Shown: positions 19,776 to 29,189, counted from the first letter of the stretch. The stretch is 64,000 nucleotides of DNA from Xanthomonas sp. 10-10 (GCF_040182365.1 NZ_CP144460.1:558001-622000); one strand, 5' to 3'. The notes: a model not told the origin generated them from the sequence alone. Made by a program: numbers and translations.

Positions 19776-20852
19776 TCAGCCCACCATGCGCAGCGACAGA
19801 TCCTGCGCGCGCTGTTCGTGCGCGATCAGGCGGTCGATCACCCGCCGCGCCCACATGCCGCCGGCATCGACGTTGAGGTTGTAGAAGGTGTGATCCGGAT
19901 GCGCGTCTATGGCGCGCTGTTGCGCCTCCAGTACCGCCTCGTCCTCGCCGAACACACCGGTGACGCCGGCGCGGGTGAGCGTGGTCAGGGATTGATCGTG
20001 CAACGCGTAGTTGCGCATGAACGCCCAGAAATAATGGCAGGTGGTATCGGTCTCCGGCGTAATCGTGTTGAGTACGTAGCCGTTGACGCCCTGGCTGCGG
20101 TCGCCCTCCGGCGCGCCGGTGCCGGCGATGGCCACACCGACATCGATGGCGATGGTGCCGGGCGCTTCGAAGCGGATGATCTGCCAGCGGTCGACCTTGC
20201 CGTGGTAATCCAGATGCCGCGCGATCTGGCTGGCCCAGAACGGCGGCGCGTCGATATTGCGCATCCAGCGCGACACCACCACCGAGCGGTCGCCATGCAC
20301 CACATCGAAGGGCGCCTCGGCGATCTCGTCCTGGCCGATGCTCGAGCCATGCACGAAGGTCTCGTGGGTCAGGTCCATCAGGTTGTCCAGCACCAGCCGG
20401 TAGTCGCACTTGGCGTAGATGGTGCGGCCATCGCCGGCCCAGGCCGGGTCGTGCGCCCAGTGCAGGTCGGGGATCAACGCGGTGTCGGCCTTGGCCGGGT
20501 CGCCCGGCCAGATCCACACGTAGCGGTGCTTCTCTGCCACCGGAAAACTGCGCACGCAGGCCGAGGGGTTGATGGTCTCCTGCGAGGGCATGTGCACGCA
20601 GCGGCCCTGGGTGTTGTAGACCAGGCCGTGATAGCCGCACACCACATCGTCGCCGCGCAGCTTGCCCATCGACAGCGGCACCAGCCGGTGCCAGCAGGCG
20701 TCTTCCAGCGCGACCACCGCACCGGCGGTGGTGCGGTAGACCACCACTTCGAGGTTGCAGACCTTGCGCGGGGTCAGGGCGTGCTTGATTTCGTGGTCCC
20801 AGGCGACGGCATACCACGCGTTGAGGGGAAACAGCGGCTTGGACTGGGACAT
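19776..20852 (-). CDS. vanA: vanillate O-demethylase oxygenase subunit
   Basis: A Rieske non-heme iron monooxygenase that removes the methyl group of vanillate, giving protocatechuate and formaldehyde. The 358 residues match the family. The Rieske cluster ligands are Cys53, His55, Cys72 and His75 in DACWHRLVPL and VVCGYHGLVY. The mononuclear iron site is visible in NLMDLTHETFVHGSS. Some syringate or other methoxyaromatic demethylases have the same layout, so range may be wider than vanillate. It starts the vanA-vanR-vanB transcript and is divergent from the pca genes; an AGGAG lies before the ATG. Confidence 0.94.
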   Translation of the reverse strand: MSQSKPLFPLNAWYAVAWDHEIKHALTPRKVCNLEVVVYRTTAGAVVALEDACWHRLVPLSMGKLRGDDVVCGYHGLVYNTQGRCVHMPSQETINPSACVRSFPVAEKHRYVWIWPGDPAKADTALIPDLHWAHDPAWAGDGRTIYAKCDYRLVLDNLMDLTHETFVHGSSIGQDEIAEAPFDVVHGDRSVVVSRWMRNIDAPPFWASQIARHLDYHGKVDRWQIIRFEAPGTIAIDVGVAIAGTGAPEGDRSQGVNGYVLNTITPETDTTCHYFWAFMRNYALHDQSLTTLTRAGVTGVFGEDEAVLEAQQRAIDAHPDHTFYNLNVDAGGMWARRVIDRLIAHEQRAQDLSLRMVG

Positions 20853-20872
20853 GACCGTGACTCCTGGGGTTT

Positions 20873-20882
20873 TTGTATACAA
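20873..20882. promoter_or_regulatory. TTGTATACAA palindrome, candidate VanR operator (proximal)
   Basis: A perfect 10-base palindrome 21 bases upstream of the vanA start, between a possible promoter and the ribosome site. The GT-N2-AC core with flanking T/A agrees with operators of FadR/VanR-type GntR proteins. A second copy of the core lies 94 bases away at 20968-20975. Assignment to VanR is inference. Confidence 0.55.
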
Positions 20883-20967
20883 CCTGGGGTACGCATCGAC
20901 GCACTGCGCCGGCCTGCAACCAGTTGACGCGCATGCCAGCGCTGGCGTCTGCTTGCAGGCGAAGTTA

Positions 20968-20975
20968 TGTATACA
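20968..20975. promoter_or_regulatory. TGTATACA palindrome, candidate VanR operator (distal)
   Basis: Same 8-base core as the site next to vanA, centred 94 bases from it, about nine helical turns. It lies in the shared vanA/pcaI intergenic region, 132 bases from the pcaI start, so it could support repression by looping or touch both directions. Confidence 0.5.
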
Positions 20976-21017
20976 CCGGAGACAATGTTGGAGCATGACC
21001 GCGCAACGGAAATTGTG

Positions 21018-21046
21018 CGATTATCGAATTCAATCGCCGATAATCG
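21018..21046. promoter_or_regulatory. inverted repeat upstream of pcaI, candidate Pca regulator operator
   Basis: CGATTATCG at 21018-21026 and CGATAATCG at 21038-21046 are exact reverse complements with centres 20 bases apart, so both face the same side of the helix. The AT-rich cores stand out in this sequence. The position 60-90 bases upstream of pcaI and the IclR-type regulator at the end of the cluster suggest a PcaR/PcaU-type operator; this is inference. Confidence 0.5.
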
Positions 21047-21106
21047 TATTGACCGGCTGTTGGGCCGGCCCTACCGTGGCTGCACATTCGCAGCGGTGTC
21101 TTGCCC

Positions 21107-21970
21107 ATGGCCGAAATCGTCGCTCTGTCAGATGCGGTGTCCCACCTGATTGCCGATGGCGATTGCGTGGCGATGGAAGGCTTTACCCATCTGATCCCGC
21201 ATGCGGCCGGCCATGAGGTGATCCGCCAGCGCAAACGCGATCTGCGCCTGGTGCGCATGACTCCGGACCTGATCTACGACCAGCTGATCGGTGCCGGTTG
21301 CGCGTCGGCGTTGCGGTTTTCGTGGGGCGGCAATCCGGGGGTCGGCTCGCTGCACCGGCTGCGCGATGCGGTCGAACACGCCTGGCCGCAGCCGCTGCAG
21401 ATCCGCGAACACAGTCACGCCGACATGGCCAACGCCTATGTCGCCGGCGCCTCCGGGCTACCGTTTGCGGTGTTGCGCGGATATGTCGGCTCGGACCTGC
21501 CGCGCGTCAACGACAGCATCAAGTTCCTGCAATGCCCGTACACGGGCGAGACGCTGGCCACCACGCCGGCGGTGAATCCCGATGTCACCGTGATCCACGC
21601 GCAGCAGGCCGACCGCCGCGGCAACGTGTTGCTGTGGGGCATTCTTGGCGTGCAGAAGGAGGCGGCACTGGCCGCGCGCAAGGTGATCGTGACGGTGGAA
21701 CACATCGTCGACTCGCTCGACGCACCACCCAATGCCTGCATCCTGCCGCGCTGGGTGGTCGATGCGGTGTGCCACGTGCCTGGCGGTGCCGCGCCGTCGT
21801 ACGCGCATGGCTACTACGCCCGCGACAACCGCTTTTATCTGGGCTGGGACGCGATCGCGCGCGACCGCGCGCGGTTCCAGGCGTGGATCCAGACGCATAT
21901 TCTCGACACCGACGATTTCGCAGCGTTCCAGCGCGTCTACGCGCAATCTTTGCTGCAGGTGGCCGCATGA
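21107..21970 (+). CDS. pcaI: 3-oxoadipate CoA-transferase, subunit A
   Basis: With PcaJ it transfers CoA from succinyl-CoA to 3-oxoadipate. The 287-residue protein is of the longer CatI/GctA-like class, not the roughly 230-residue PcaI class. Recognisable segments are the N-terminal DGDCVAMEGFTHLIPHAAGHE, SWGGNPGVGSLHR, and the conserved HAQQADRRGNVLLWG. ATG 21107 is used; a TTG two codons upstream is unlikely. It opens the pca operon and its stop overlaps the pcaJ start (ATGA). Confidence 0.92.
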   Translation: MAEIVALSDAVSHLIADGDCVAMEGFTHLIPHAAGHEVIRQRKRDLRLVRMTPDLIYDQLIGAGCASALRFSWGGNPGVGSLHRLRDAVEHAWPQPLQIREHSHADMANAYVAGASGLPFAVLRGYVGSDLPRVNDSIKFLQCPYTGETLATTPAVNPDVTVIHAQQADRRGNVLLWGILGVQKEAALAARKVIVTVEHIVDSLDAPPNACILPRWVVDAVCHVPGGAAPSYAHGYYARDNRFYLGWDAIARDRARFQAWIQTHILDTDDFAAFQRVYAQSLLQVAA

Positions 21971-22755
21971 GCGAGTACAGCACCAACGAAATGATGACCG
22001 TGGCCGCCGCGCGCCGCCTGCCCGATGACGCGGTGTGCTTCGTCGGCATCGGCCTGCCATCCACCGCCGCCAACCTGGCGCGGCTGACGCATGCGCCGGA
22101 TGTCACCCTGATCTACGAATCCGGACCGATCGGGGCGCGCCCGGACGTGCTGCCGTTGTCGATCGGCGACGGCGAGCTGGCCGAAACCGCCGACACCGTG
22201 GTCTCCACGCCGGAGATCTTCCGTTACTGGCTGCAGGGCGGTCGGGTGGATGTCGGCTTCCTGGGGGCGGCGCAGATCGATCGCCACGCCAACCTCAATA
22301 CCACCGTGATCGGCGACTACGCAGCGCCGAAGACGCGCTTGCCCGGTGCCGGTGGCGCGCCGGAAATCGCGGCCAGCGCCAGGCAGGTGTTCATCATCAT
22401 GCGGCAGTCCCGACGCAGCTTCGTGCCGGTGCTGGACTTCGTCACCACGGTCGGGCATCTGGACGGTGGCGATGCGCGGCAGCGTGCCGGCCTGCCTGGC
22501 GCCGGTCCTACCGTGGTGGTCACCGATCTGTGCGTGATGGAGCCCGATGCGCTCACCCGCGAACTCACCGTCACCTCGCTGCACCCGGGTATCAGCCGCG
22601 AACAGGTGAGCGCGGCGACCGGCTGGCCGATCCGCTTCGCCGCCGATCTTGCGCAGACCACCCCACCCAGCACTGCGGAATTGCAGGCGCTGCGCGCGCT
22701 GCAGGCACGCACCAATGCAGCGCATGGCAAGCAGGCCGCCGGAGCCGAGGCATGA
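21967..22755 (+). CDS. pcaJ: 3-oxoadipate CoA-transferase, subunit B
   Basis: The catalytic subunit partner of PcaI, 262 residues, of the CatJ-like class. The active glutamate that forms the CoA thioester should be Glu51 in [10 protein letters not shown], where the shorter class has [24 protein letters not shown] and DLCVMEPD are family segments. It overlaps pcaI and pcaF by four bases on each side (ATGA junctions), a sign of translational coupling. Confidence 0.92.
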   Translation: MSEYSTNEMMTVAAARRLPDDAVCFVGIGLPSTAANLARLTHAPDVTLIYESGPIGARPDVLPLSIGDGELAETADTVVSTPEIFRYWLQGGRVDVGFLGAAQIDRHANLNTTVIGDYAAPKTRLPGAGGAPEIAASARQVFIIMRQSRRSFVPVLDFVTTVGHLDGGDARQRAGLPGAGPTVVVTDLCVMEPDALTRELTVTSLHPGISREQVSAATGWPIRFAADLAQTTPPSTAELQALRALQARTNAAHGKQAAGAEA

Positions 22756-23960
22756 GCGAGGTCTATCTGATCGATGGCATCCGCACGCCGATCGGCCGCT
22801 ATGGCGGCGCGCTGTCCAGCGTGCGTGCCGACGACCTGGGCGCAGTGCCGATCGCCGCGTTGCTGGCCCGTCATCCGCAGCTGGACCCGGCCGGCATCGA
22901 CGACGTGTATCTGGGCTGTGCCAACCAGGCCGGCGAAGACAACCGCAATGTCGCGCGCATGAGCGTGTTGCTGGCCGGGCTGCCGAGTTCGGTGCCGGGC
23001 AGCACCCTCAACCGTCTGTGCGGGTCGGGGCTGGATGCGATCGGCACGGTGGCACGCGGCATCCGCGCCGGCGAGCTGGGGTTGGCGCTTGCCGGCGGTG
23101 TCGAATCGATGTCGCGCGCGCCCTGGGTGATGGGCAAGGCCGAGGGCGCCTTCGCGCGAACCCAGCAGCTGGAAGACACCACCATGGGCTGGCGCTTCAT
23201 CAACCCGCGCCTTCAGGCGGCCTATGGCACCGAGTTGATGGGCGAAACCGCCGAGAACGTCGCGCAGCGCCATGCCATCGCGCGCGAGGATCAGGACGCC
23301 TTCGCACTACGCAGCCAGCAGCGCGTCGCCGCCGCCCAGGCTGCCGGGTTCTTCGATGCGGAAATCACCTCGGTGCCGGTGGCTGCACGCAAGGGCGGCG
23401 ATGCCGTCACCGTCGAATACGACGAAGCGCCGCGCCCGAACACCACCGCCGAGATGCTGGCCAAACTCAAGCCGGTGTTCCGCCAACCCGGCAGCGTGAC
23501 TGCCGGCAATGCGTCCGGTATCAACGACGGAGCTGCCGCGTTGTTGCTGGCGTCAGCGCAGGCCGTGCAGACGCATCGGCTGACCCCCCGCGCACGGGTG
23601 CTGGGGTTCGCGTCGGCAGGTGTCGAGCCGGCTTACATGGGCATGGGCCCGGTGCCGGCCACGCAGCGTCTGTTGGCGCGTCTGAACCTGCGCATCGAAC
23701 AGTTCGATGCTATCGAACTCAACGAAGCCTTCGCCGCGCAGGCGTTGGCGTGCCTGCGCGCATTCGGCTTGCCCGACGATGCAGCGCACGTCAACGCCAA
23801 CGGCGGCGCCATTGCGCTGGGCCATCCGCTGGGCATGAGCGGTGCGCGGCTGGCGCTCACCTTGTTGCGGCAACTGGAAGCCAACAACGGCCGGCTCGGG
23901 CTGGCCAGCATGTGCGTCGGCGTGGGGCAGGGCGTGGCACTGGCGATCGAACGTCTGTGA
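22752..23960 (+). CDS. pcaF: 3-oxoadipyl-CoA thiolase
   Basis: Cleaves 3-oxoadipyl-CoA to succinyl-CoA and acetyl-CoA, the last step of the beta-ketoadipate pathway. The 402 residues carry the thiolase active site: nucleophile Cys90 in [11 protein letters not shown], His358 in [14 protein letters not shown] and the second cysteine Cys388 in SMCVGVGQG. Lengths and spacing are those of PcaF/PaaJ rather than of biosynthetic thiolases. Overlaps pcaJ by four bases. Confidence 0.96.
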   Translation: MSEVYLIDGIRTPIGRYGGALSSVRADDLGAVPIAALLARHPQLDPAGIDDVYLGCANQAGEDNRNVARMSVLLAGLPSSVPGSTLNRLCGSGLDAIGTVARGIRAGELGLALAGGVESMSRAPWVMGKAEGAFARTQQLEDTTMGWRFINPRLQAAYGTELMGETAENVAQRHAIAREDQDAFALRSQQRVAAAQAAGFFDAEITSVPVAARKGGDAVTVEYDEAPRPNTTAEMLAKLKPVFRQPGSVTAGNASGINDGAAALLLASAQAVQTHRLTPRARVLGFASAGVEPAYMGMGPVPATQRLLARLNLRIEQFDAIELNEAFAAQALACLRAFGLPDDAAHVNANGGAIALGHPLGMSGARLALTLLRQLEANNGRLGLASMCVGVGQGVALAIERL

Positions 23961-24043
23961 GCCTGCCCGCTGCAACCACTGCGCCGCTATCGCACACCTA
24001 CATTGCTTGACCATGCCGCAGTGCGGCGCAGGGAGATTTCACG

Positions 24044-24775
24044 ATGCGCGATGCCCCCGTTGATCGGTCACTTGCAGACCCGCTGCTCGGCTACCGCCGT
24101 ACCCGGCCCGGCACGCAGCCGGCCTATCTGCATCCGGCGTACGCCTCCACCACCTTGCGCGGCCCCACGCGCGCGCCGATCGACATCCCGGTCACGCTGT
24201 CGGAAGTCACCGGCCCGCGCCTGGATCGGCTCACCCTGGGCGAGCATGCAGCCGATCTCACCGCAGGGTTCGGTGGCGAGCCACTGGGCGAGCGCATCAT
24301 CGTCTCCGGCCGCGTGCTCGACGAAAACGGCAGGCCCGTGCGCAACAGCGTGGTGGAAGTGTGGCAATGCAATGCCGCCGGCCGTTACCAGCACGCCGGC
24401 GATCGTCACGACGCACCGCTGGACCCCAACTTCCGCGGCACCGGCCAGGTGCTCACCGATGCGCATGGCCGCTACGTCTTCAAGACCATCAAGCCGGGCG
24501 CGTATCCGTGGCGCAATCACTACAACGCCTGGCGGCCGGCGCACATCCATTTTTCGTTGCATGGCGATGGCATCGGGCAACGGTTGATCACCCAGATGTA
24601 TTTCCCCGGCGACCCGCTGCTGGCGCACGACCCGATCTACAACTGCGTCGACGATGCCCTGGCGCGCGAGCGCATGGTGTCCAGCTTCGACTGGGAAAAC
24701 GCCATCAGCGAATATGCGCTGGCCTATCGCTTCGACATCGTGCTGCGTGGTCGCAAGCAAACGGTCTGGGAGTGA
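24044..24775 (+). CDS. pcaH: protocatechuate 3,4-dioxygenase, beta subunit
   Basis: The iron-bearing subunit of the intradiol dioxygenase that opens protocatechuate to 3-carboxy-cis,cis-muconate. The four Fe(III) ligands are all in place: Tyr115 (AAGRYQH), Tyr154 (GAYPWRN), His167 and His169 (RPAHIHF), with the 39- and 13-residue spacings of the Pseudomonas enzyme. The 243-residue length is normal. An AGGGAG ribosome site precedes the ATG. pcaG follows four bases after its stop. Confidence 0.97.
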   Translation: MRDAPVDRSLADPLLGYRRTRPGTQPAYLHPAYASTTLRGPTRAPIDIPVTLSEVTGPRLDRLTLGEHAADLTAGFGGEPLGERIIVSGRVLDENGRPVRNSVVEVWQCNAAGRYQHAGDRHDAPLDPNFRGTGQVLTDAHGRYVFKTIKPGAYPWRNHYNAWRPAHIHFSLHGDGIGQRLITQMYFPGDPLLAHDPIYNCVDDALARERMVSSFDWENAISEYALAYRFDIVLRGRKQTVWE

Positions 24776-24779
24776 ATCG

Positions 24780-25343
24780 ATGAGCCTGCACGCAACCCCT
24801 TCGCAAACCGTCGGCCCGTATTACCTGCTTGGCCTGGAACCGCTGTATCGCGACCGGCTCGCACCGGCGCAGGCGGCCGGCACGCACGTGCAGATCAGCG
24901 GCTGCGTCTTCGATGGTGCCGGCGTGCCGGTGGCCGACGCGGTGCTGGAGCTGTGGCAGGCCGATGCCGCCGGCATCTACGCGCATGCCGCCGATGCCCG
25001 CCACCAGGCGCACGACGCCAGCTTCGATGGCTGGGGCCGGGTGCCCACCGATGCGCAGGGGCGCTTTTGCTTCAGCACGGTCAAGCCGGGTGTCGTCGCC
25101 GGGCCGCAGGGCAGTCCGCAGGCAGCACACCTGAGCGTGCTGGTGTTCATGCGCGGGCTGTTGCGCGGCGCATCGACGCGGTTGTACTTCGCCGATGACC
25201 CGCAACTGGACAGCGACCCGATCCTGGCGCTGGTGCCTCCCGAGCGCCGCACCACCCTGCTGGCCCAGCCCGCGGGCAATAACGCCTATAGCTGGGATAT
25301 CCATATGCAAGGCGAGAGGGAAACCGTGTTCTTCCGGTATTGA
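24780..25343 (+). CDS. pcaG: protocatechuate 3,4-dioxygenase, alpha subunit
   Basis: The iron-free partner subunit, 187 residues. It shows TPSQTVGPYY at the N-terminus, AVLELWQADAAGIY and SVLVFMRGLL, the intradiol fold segments with the metal histidines of the beta subunit absent, as expected for PcaG. The ATG at 24780 lies just after the pcaH stop, giving coordinated translation. A 280-base gap to pcaB follows, in which I see no gene and no clear promoter. Confidence 0.95.
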   Translation: MSLHATPSQTVGPYYLLGLEPLYRDRLAPAQAAGTHVQISGCVFDGAGVPVADAVLELWQADAAGIYAHAADARHQAHDASFDGWGRVPTDAQGRFCFSTVKPGVVAGPQGSPQAAHLSVLVFMRGLLRGASTRLYFADDPQLDSDPILALVPPERRTTLLAQPAGNNAYSWDIHMQGERETVFFRY

Positions 25344-25623
25344 TTTGCAGATCGTCTGCAGCGCTGCACGCAGCCGCCGGTGTCCCTGCGCGAGGAGTCC
25401 GACCGGCAGCTGGTCGCGCCGGTACGCTGCGTACGGCACGCGATGACAGGCTGCGAGCGCGCACCGCGGTGCCCAGGGCGCGGATGCAACCCGGCGTGCA
25501 TGCTGTCACCTTCGCCAGCCATCGCCCTGTCAGGCCGCATTGCGCCGCGCGCATTGCCCTAACGTCTAGTTGGCACCCCCGTGCTTCGGTGCCATGCTGC
25601 CGGTACGCCAAGAGATGCGATGC

Positions 25624-26973
25624 ATGAGTGCGACGTCTTTGCTGTTGGGATCCTTGTTTGGCGAGCCTGCGTGCGACGCAGTGTTTGACGATGCGGCGCG
25701 TGTGCAGGCCATGTTGCACTTCGAATCCGCGCTTGCCCGCGCGCAGGCGCAGTGCGGTGTCATTCCTGCCGAGGCTGCCGTAGCGATTGCAGCGGCCTGC
25801 GAGGTGCAGCACTACGACATGGCCGCCCTGGCGCAGGCCACCGCGCTCGCTGGCAACCCCGCCATTGCGCTGGTCAAGGCGCTGACCGCGCGCGTCGCCG
25901 CGCACGATGCCGCAGCCGCGCGCTGGGTGCATTGGGGCGCCACCAGCCAGGACGTCATCGATACCGGCAGCGTGTTGCAGCTGCGCGCCGCGCTCGATCT
26001 GCTGCTGCCGCGCCTGCAGCAACTGTGCGACACCTTGGCCGCGTTGGCCGCACGCGAGCGCGACACCGGTCTGCCCGGGCGCACCTTGTTGCAGCAAGCC
26101 GTGCCGGTGACCTTCGGGCTCAAAGTGGCCGGCTGGCTGGACGCCTTGCAGCGTGCGCATCGGCGCCTGCACGGGTTGCGGCACGACGCGCTGGCGTTGC
26201 AGTTCGGTGGTGCGGCCGGCACCTTGGCGTCCTTGCAGGAGCGCGGTCTGGACGTGGCCCAGGCGCTGGCCACCAGCTTGGCGCTGCCGCTGCCTGCGTT
26301 GCCCTGGCACACCGCGCGCGACCGCATCGTCGAGGTCGGCTGCGCGTTCGGCCTGCTCGCCGGCACGCTGGGCAAGATCGGCGGCGATGTGGTGCTGCTG
26401 ATGCAATCGGAGGTCGGTGAGGCGTTCGAGCCTGCGGCAGTCGGCAAGGGCGGCTCGTCGGCGATGCCGCACAAGCGCAATCCGGTGGCCAGCGTGGCGG
26501 CAGTGGCCGCGGCTACCCGCGTGCCCGGGCTGATCGCCACCTTGTTCAGCGCGATGGCCCAGCCGCACGAGCGCGCCGCCGGGCAATGGCATGCCGAATG
26601 GGAGACCTTGCCGCAGATCGTCTGCCTGACCGCCGGCAGCTTGGCGCAGATGCAGGCCTGCCTGGCCGAGCTGGAACTGGACCGCGCGCGGATGCGCCAC
26701 CACCTGGATAGCCATGGCGGCGTGCTCTACGCCGAGGCGGCGGTGTTCGCACTGGCCCCGCAGCTTGGCAAGCCGCAGGCGCACGCGCTGGTCGAACAGG
26801 CGGTGGCGCGTGCGCAGGCGCAGCAGCGGCATCTGCGTGAGGTGCTGGCCGAGGACGCCCAGGCGAGCGCGGTACTCACGCACGCGCAACTGCAGGCGGT
26901 GTTCGATAGCGACAGCTGGCGCGGCATGTCCTCGGTCTGGATCGATCGCGTACTGGCCTCTTCTCCCCGTTGA
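25624..26973 (+). CDS. pcaB: 3-carboxy-cis,cis-muconate cycloisomerase
   Basis: Lactonises 3-carboxy-cis,cis-muconate to 4-carboxymuconolactone. A member of the fumarase/aspartase superfamily, 449 residues, with GATSQD at 105-110 and the superfamily signature GSSAMPHKRNP at 277-287, whose second serine is the usual catalytic base. The start could also be the ATG at 25615, three codons upstream. pcaD begins ten bases after its stop. Confidence 0.94.
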   Translation: MSATSLLLGSLFGEPACDAVFDDAARVQAMLHFESALARAQAQCGVIPAEAAVAIAAACEVQHYDMAALAQATALAGNPAIALVKALTARVAAHDAAAARWVHWGATSQDVIDTGSVLQLRAALDLLLPRLQQLCDTLAALAARERDTGLPGRTLLQQAVPVTFGLKVAGWLDALQRAHRRLHGLRHDALALQFGGAAGTLASLQERGLDVAQALATSLALPLPALPWHTARDRIVEVGCAFGLLAGTLGKIGGDVVLLMQSEVGEAFEPAAVGKGGSSAMPHKRNPVASVAAVAAATRVPGLIATLFSAMAQPHERAAGQWHAEWETLPQIVCLTAGSLAQMQACLAELELDRARMRHHLDSHGGVLYAEAAVFALAPQLGKPQAHALVEQAVARAQAQQRHLREVLAEDAQASAVLTHAQLQAVFDSDSWRGMSSVWIDRVLASSPR

Positions 26974-26983
26974 CGGTGCTTCG

Positions 26984-27766
26984 ATGGCCTATCTGCAATT
27001 GCCCACGCATCGCCTGCATTACCGTGTGGACGGCACCGACGGGCGGCCCTGGCTGACCTTCTGCAATTCGCTCGGCACCGACCTGCATATGTGGGACGTG
27101 CAGATCGAGGCCTTCGCCCCGCATTACCGCATCCTGCGCTACGACCGCCGCGGCCATGGCTATTCGGACTCGCCGCCCGGCCCGTACAGCGTGGCCGATC
27201 TGGGACAGGACGTGCTGGGGTTATGGGATGCCTTGCAGATCGAGCGCAGCAATTTCTGCGGGTTGTCGATCGGCGGGCTGACCGGGCAGTGGCTCGGGCT
27301 GCATGCCGCGCAGCGGCTGCGCCGGCTGGTGGTCTGTGCCACCGCGCAAAAGATCGGCAGCACCGCCACCTGGGAAACCCGCATCGAGCAGGTGCGGAGC
27401 GAAGGCCTGCCGATGCTGATCGATGCCACATTGCAGCGCTGGTTTACACCGGCATTTGCCATCAGCCACGCGCAGCGCCTGGACATGATCGCCGCAGCCT
27501 TCGTCTCCACCTCGCCGGCCGGGTACATCGCCTGCTGCCAGGCGGTGGCCGAGGCGGATTTCCGCGGTGCGCTGGATGGGCTGAACCTGCCGCTGCTGGC
27601 CCTGGCCGGCGACGACGACCCGGTGTGCCCGCCGCCGAACCTGCGCGAGATCGCCTACGCGGCGCCCGATGGGCATTACGCCCAGGTGCCGGGCCGCCAT
27701 ATCTGCAATCTGGAATCGCCGGCCGCGTTCAATGACGCGGTACTGGGCTTCCTGCAAGCCGACTGA
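26984..27766 (+). CDS. pcaD: 3-oxoadipate enol-lactonase
   Basis: An alpha/beta hydrolase that opens 3-oxoadipate enol-lactone to 3-oxoadipate. The 260-residue protein has the nucleophile elbow GLSIGG with Ser95, an acidic residue in LALAGDDDPVCPP and the C-terminal histidine His239 in VPGRHICNLE, a complete triad. LRYDRRGHGYSDSP is a family segment. Ten bases after pcaB and 27 bases before pcaC. Some bacteria fuse pcaD to pcaC (pcaL); here they are separate. Confidence 0.94.
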   Translation: MAYLQLPTHRLHYRVDGTDGRPWLTFCNSLGTDLHMWDVQIEAFAPHYRILRYDRRGHGYSDSPPGPYSVADLGQDVLGLWDALQIERSNFCGLSIGGLTGQWLGLHAAQRLRRLVVCATAQKIGSTATWETRIEQVRSEGLPMLIDATLQRWFTPAFAISHAQRLDMIAAAFVSTSPAGYIACCQAVAEADFRGALDGLNLPLLALAGDDDPVCPPPNLREIAYAAPDGHYAQVPGRHICNLESPAAFNDAVLGFLQAD

Positions 27767-27793
27767 TCTTTTCCGCATTACAAAGGACATCCC

Positions 27794-28180
27794 ATGCACG
27801 AAGACGAACGCTATCAAGCCGGCCTGCGCGAACGCCGCCGGGTGCTGGGCGAGGCGCATGTCGAGCGCTCGCTGGCCGCGCGCACCGAGTTCACCACCGA
27901 GTTCCAGGACCTGATCACCCGGTATGCCTGGGGCACCATCTGGACCCGCGACGGCTTGCCTGCGCATACCCGCTCGTTGATCACCTTGTCGATGATGGTC
28001 GCGCTGGGCCACGACGAAGAATTCAAGCTGCATGTGCGCGCCGCCCGCAACAACGGCGTCACCCCCGAGCAGATCAAGGAAGTGCTGCTGCAGGCGGCGA
28101 TCTATTGCGGCGTCCCGGCGGCCAACCACGCTTTTGCGCTGGCCAAACCGATTCTGGAAGAACAGGCTGCCGAGCCCTGA
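27794..28180 (+). CDS. pcaC: 4-carboxymuconolactone decarboxylase
   Basis: Decarboxylates 4-carboxymuconolactone to 3-oxoadipate enol-lactone. A small all-helical protein of 128 residues, the normal length, with the family pattern WTRDGLPAHTRSLITLSMMVAL, then HVRAARNNGVTPEQIKEVLL and YCGVPAANHAF. An AAAGGA site precedes the ATG. With this gene the window encodes the whole protocatechuate branch. Confidence 0.96.
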   Translation: MHEDERYQAGLRERRRVLGEAHVERSLAARTEFTTEFQDLITRYAWGTIWTRDGLPAHTRSLITLSMMVALGHDEEFKLHVRAARNNGVTPEQIKEVLLQAAIYCGVPAANHAFALAKPILEEQAAEP

Positions 28181-28262
28181 TGCGGTCGCTCGTGTCGCTT
28201 TCGCGTCTGCCTGCCCAGCCACGCAGCCTGCCCAGTCCGCCGTGCCCATGACGAGATGCCGC

Positions 28263-29189
28263 ATGACATTCCGACCCGCCTGCCTGCTCCTGCTGGTGTT
28301 GCTCTCACTGACCGCCGGTGCGCAACCGCAGCCCGGGCCGGGCACCCGGCTGGCGCAGGTACGCGCCGACGATGGCCAGACCCTGGCGGTGTGGTCGCGC
28401 GCGCCGGCCAAGCCGCGTGGCACGGTGCTGCTGGTGCATGGCCGCACCTGGAGTTCGCTGCCCAACTTCGACCTGCAGGTGCCCGGCGAAGCGGGCGACA
28501 CGCGCTCGGTACTGGCCGCCTTCGCACGGGCCGGGCTTGCCGCCTACGCGGTGGACCTGCGCGGCTACGGCGGCAGTGCGCGCGACCCCAGCGGGTGGAA
28601 TACGCCCGCCCGCGCAGTGCGCGACGTCGAGCAGGTGCTGGCCTGGGTCGCCCGGCAACATCCAGATCTGCCGCCACCGGCCTTGATCGGCTATTCCAAC
28701 GGTGCGCGGGTGGCGCTGCTGGTGGGCCAGCAACAGCCGCAGGCGCTGTCCGCACTGGTGCTGTATGGCTTCCCCGACGATGTCGATGCGCCGCCCACCG
28801 ACGCGCCAACCCCGGCCCAGCCGTTGCGCGCACGCACCACCAGCGCGGCCGCCGGCGAGGATTTCATCACTGCCAACGCCGCACCCACGCGCGTGCGCGC
28901 CGCTTACCAGGCGCAGGCGGTGGCCGCCGACCCGGTGCGCACGGACTGGCGCGCGATGGAGCAGTTCGCGTTCCAGCCCGAACGGGTCACGACGCTGCCG
29001 GTGCTGCTGCTGCGGGGTGTCGACGATCCGATCGCCACGCAGGCGGACAACGCGCACCTGTTCGCACGCCTGGGTAGCGAAGATCGCAGTTGGGTCACAT
29101 TGCCGCGCGCCGATCATGTGGCGCATGTCGAGGACACACACGCCGCCTGGGTGGAGACGGTGGTGGGCTTCCTGCGTCGGCCGCGTTGA
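28263..29189 (+). CDS. exported alpha/beta hydrolase
   Basis: A 308-residue alpha/beta hydrolase with a hydrophobic signal sequence (MTFRPACLLLLVLLSLTAGA) and therefore probably periplasmic or secreted. The catalytic elements are an oxyanion segment VLLVHGRTW, the nucleophile Ser145 in GYSNGA, an acid in LLLRGVDDPIAT and a histidine in PRADHVAHVED. It follows pcaC by 82 bases on the same strand and may be co-transcribed, which would make a phenolic ester such as a feruloyl or coumaroyl ester a reasonable but unproven substrate. ATG 28248 is an alternative start. Confidence 0.75.
   Translation: MTFRPACLLLLVLLSLTAGAQPQPGPGTRLAQVRADDGQTLAVWSRAPAKPRGTVLLVHGRTWSSLPNFDLQVPGEAGDTRSVLAAFARAGLAAYAVDLRGYGGSARDPSGWNTPARAVRDVEQVLAWVARQHPDLPPPALIGYSNGARVALLVGQQQPQALSALVLYGFPDDVDAPPTDAPTPAQPLRARTTSAAAGEDFITANAAPTRVRAAYQAQAVAADPVRTDWRAMEQFAFQPERVTTLPVLLLRGVDDPIATQADNAHLFARLGSEDRSWVTLPRADHVAHVEDTHAAWVETVVGFLRRPR

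Noticed and set aside
25147..26889. Minus-strand frame of 580 codons opposite pcaB
   Set aside because: Shadow of pcaB; the plus-strand protein has the full family signature.
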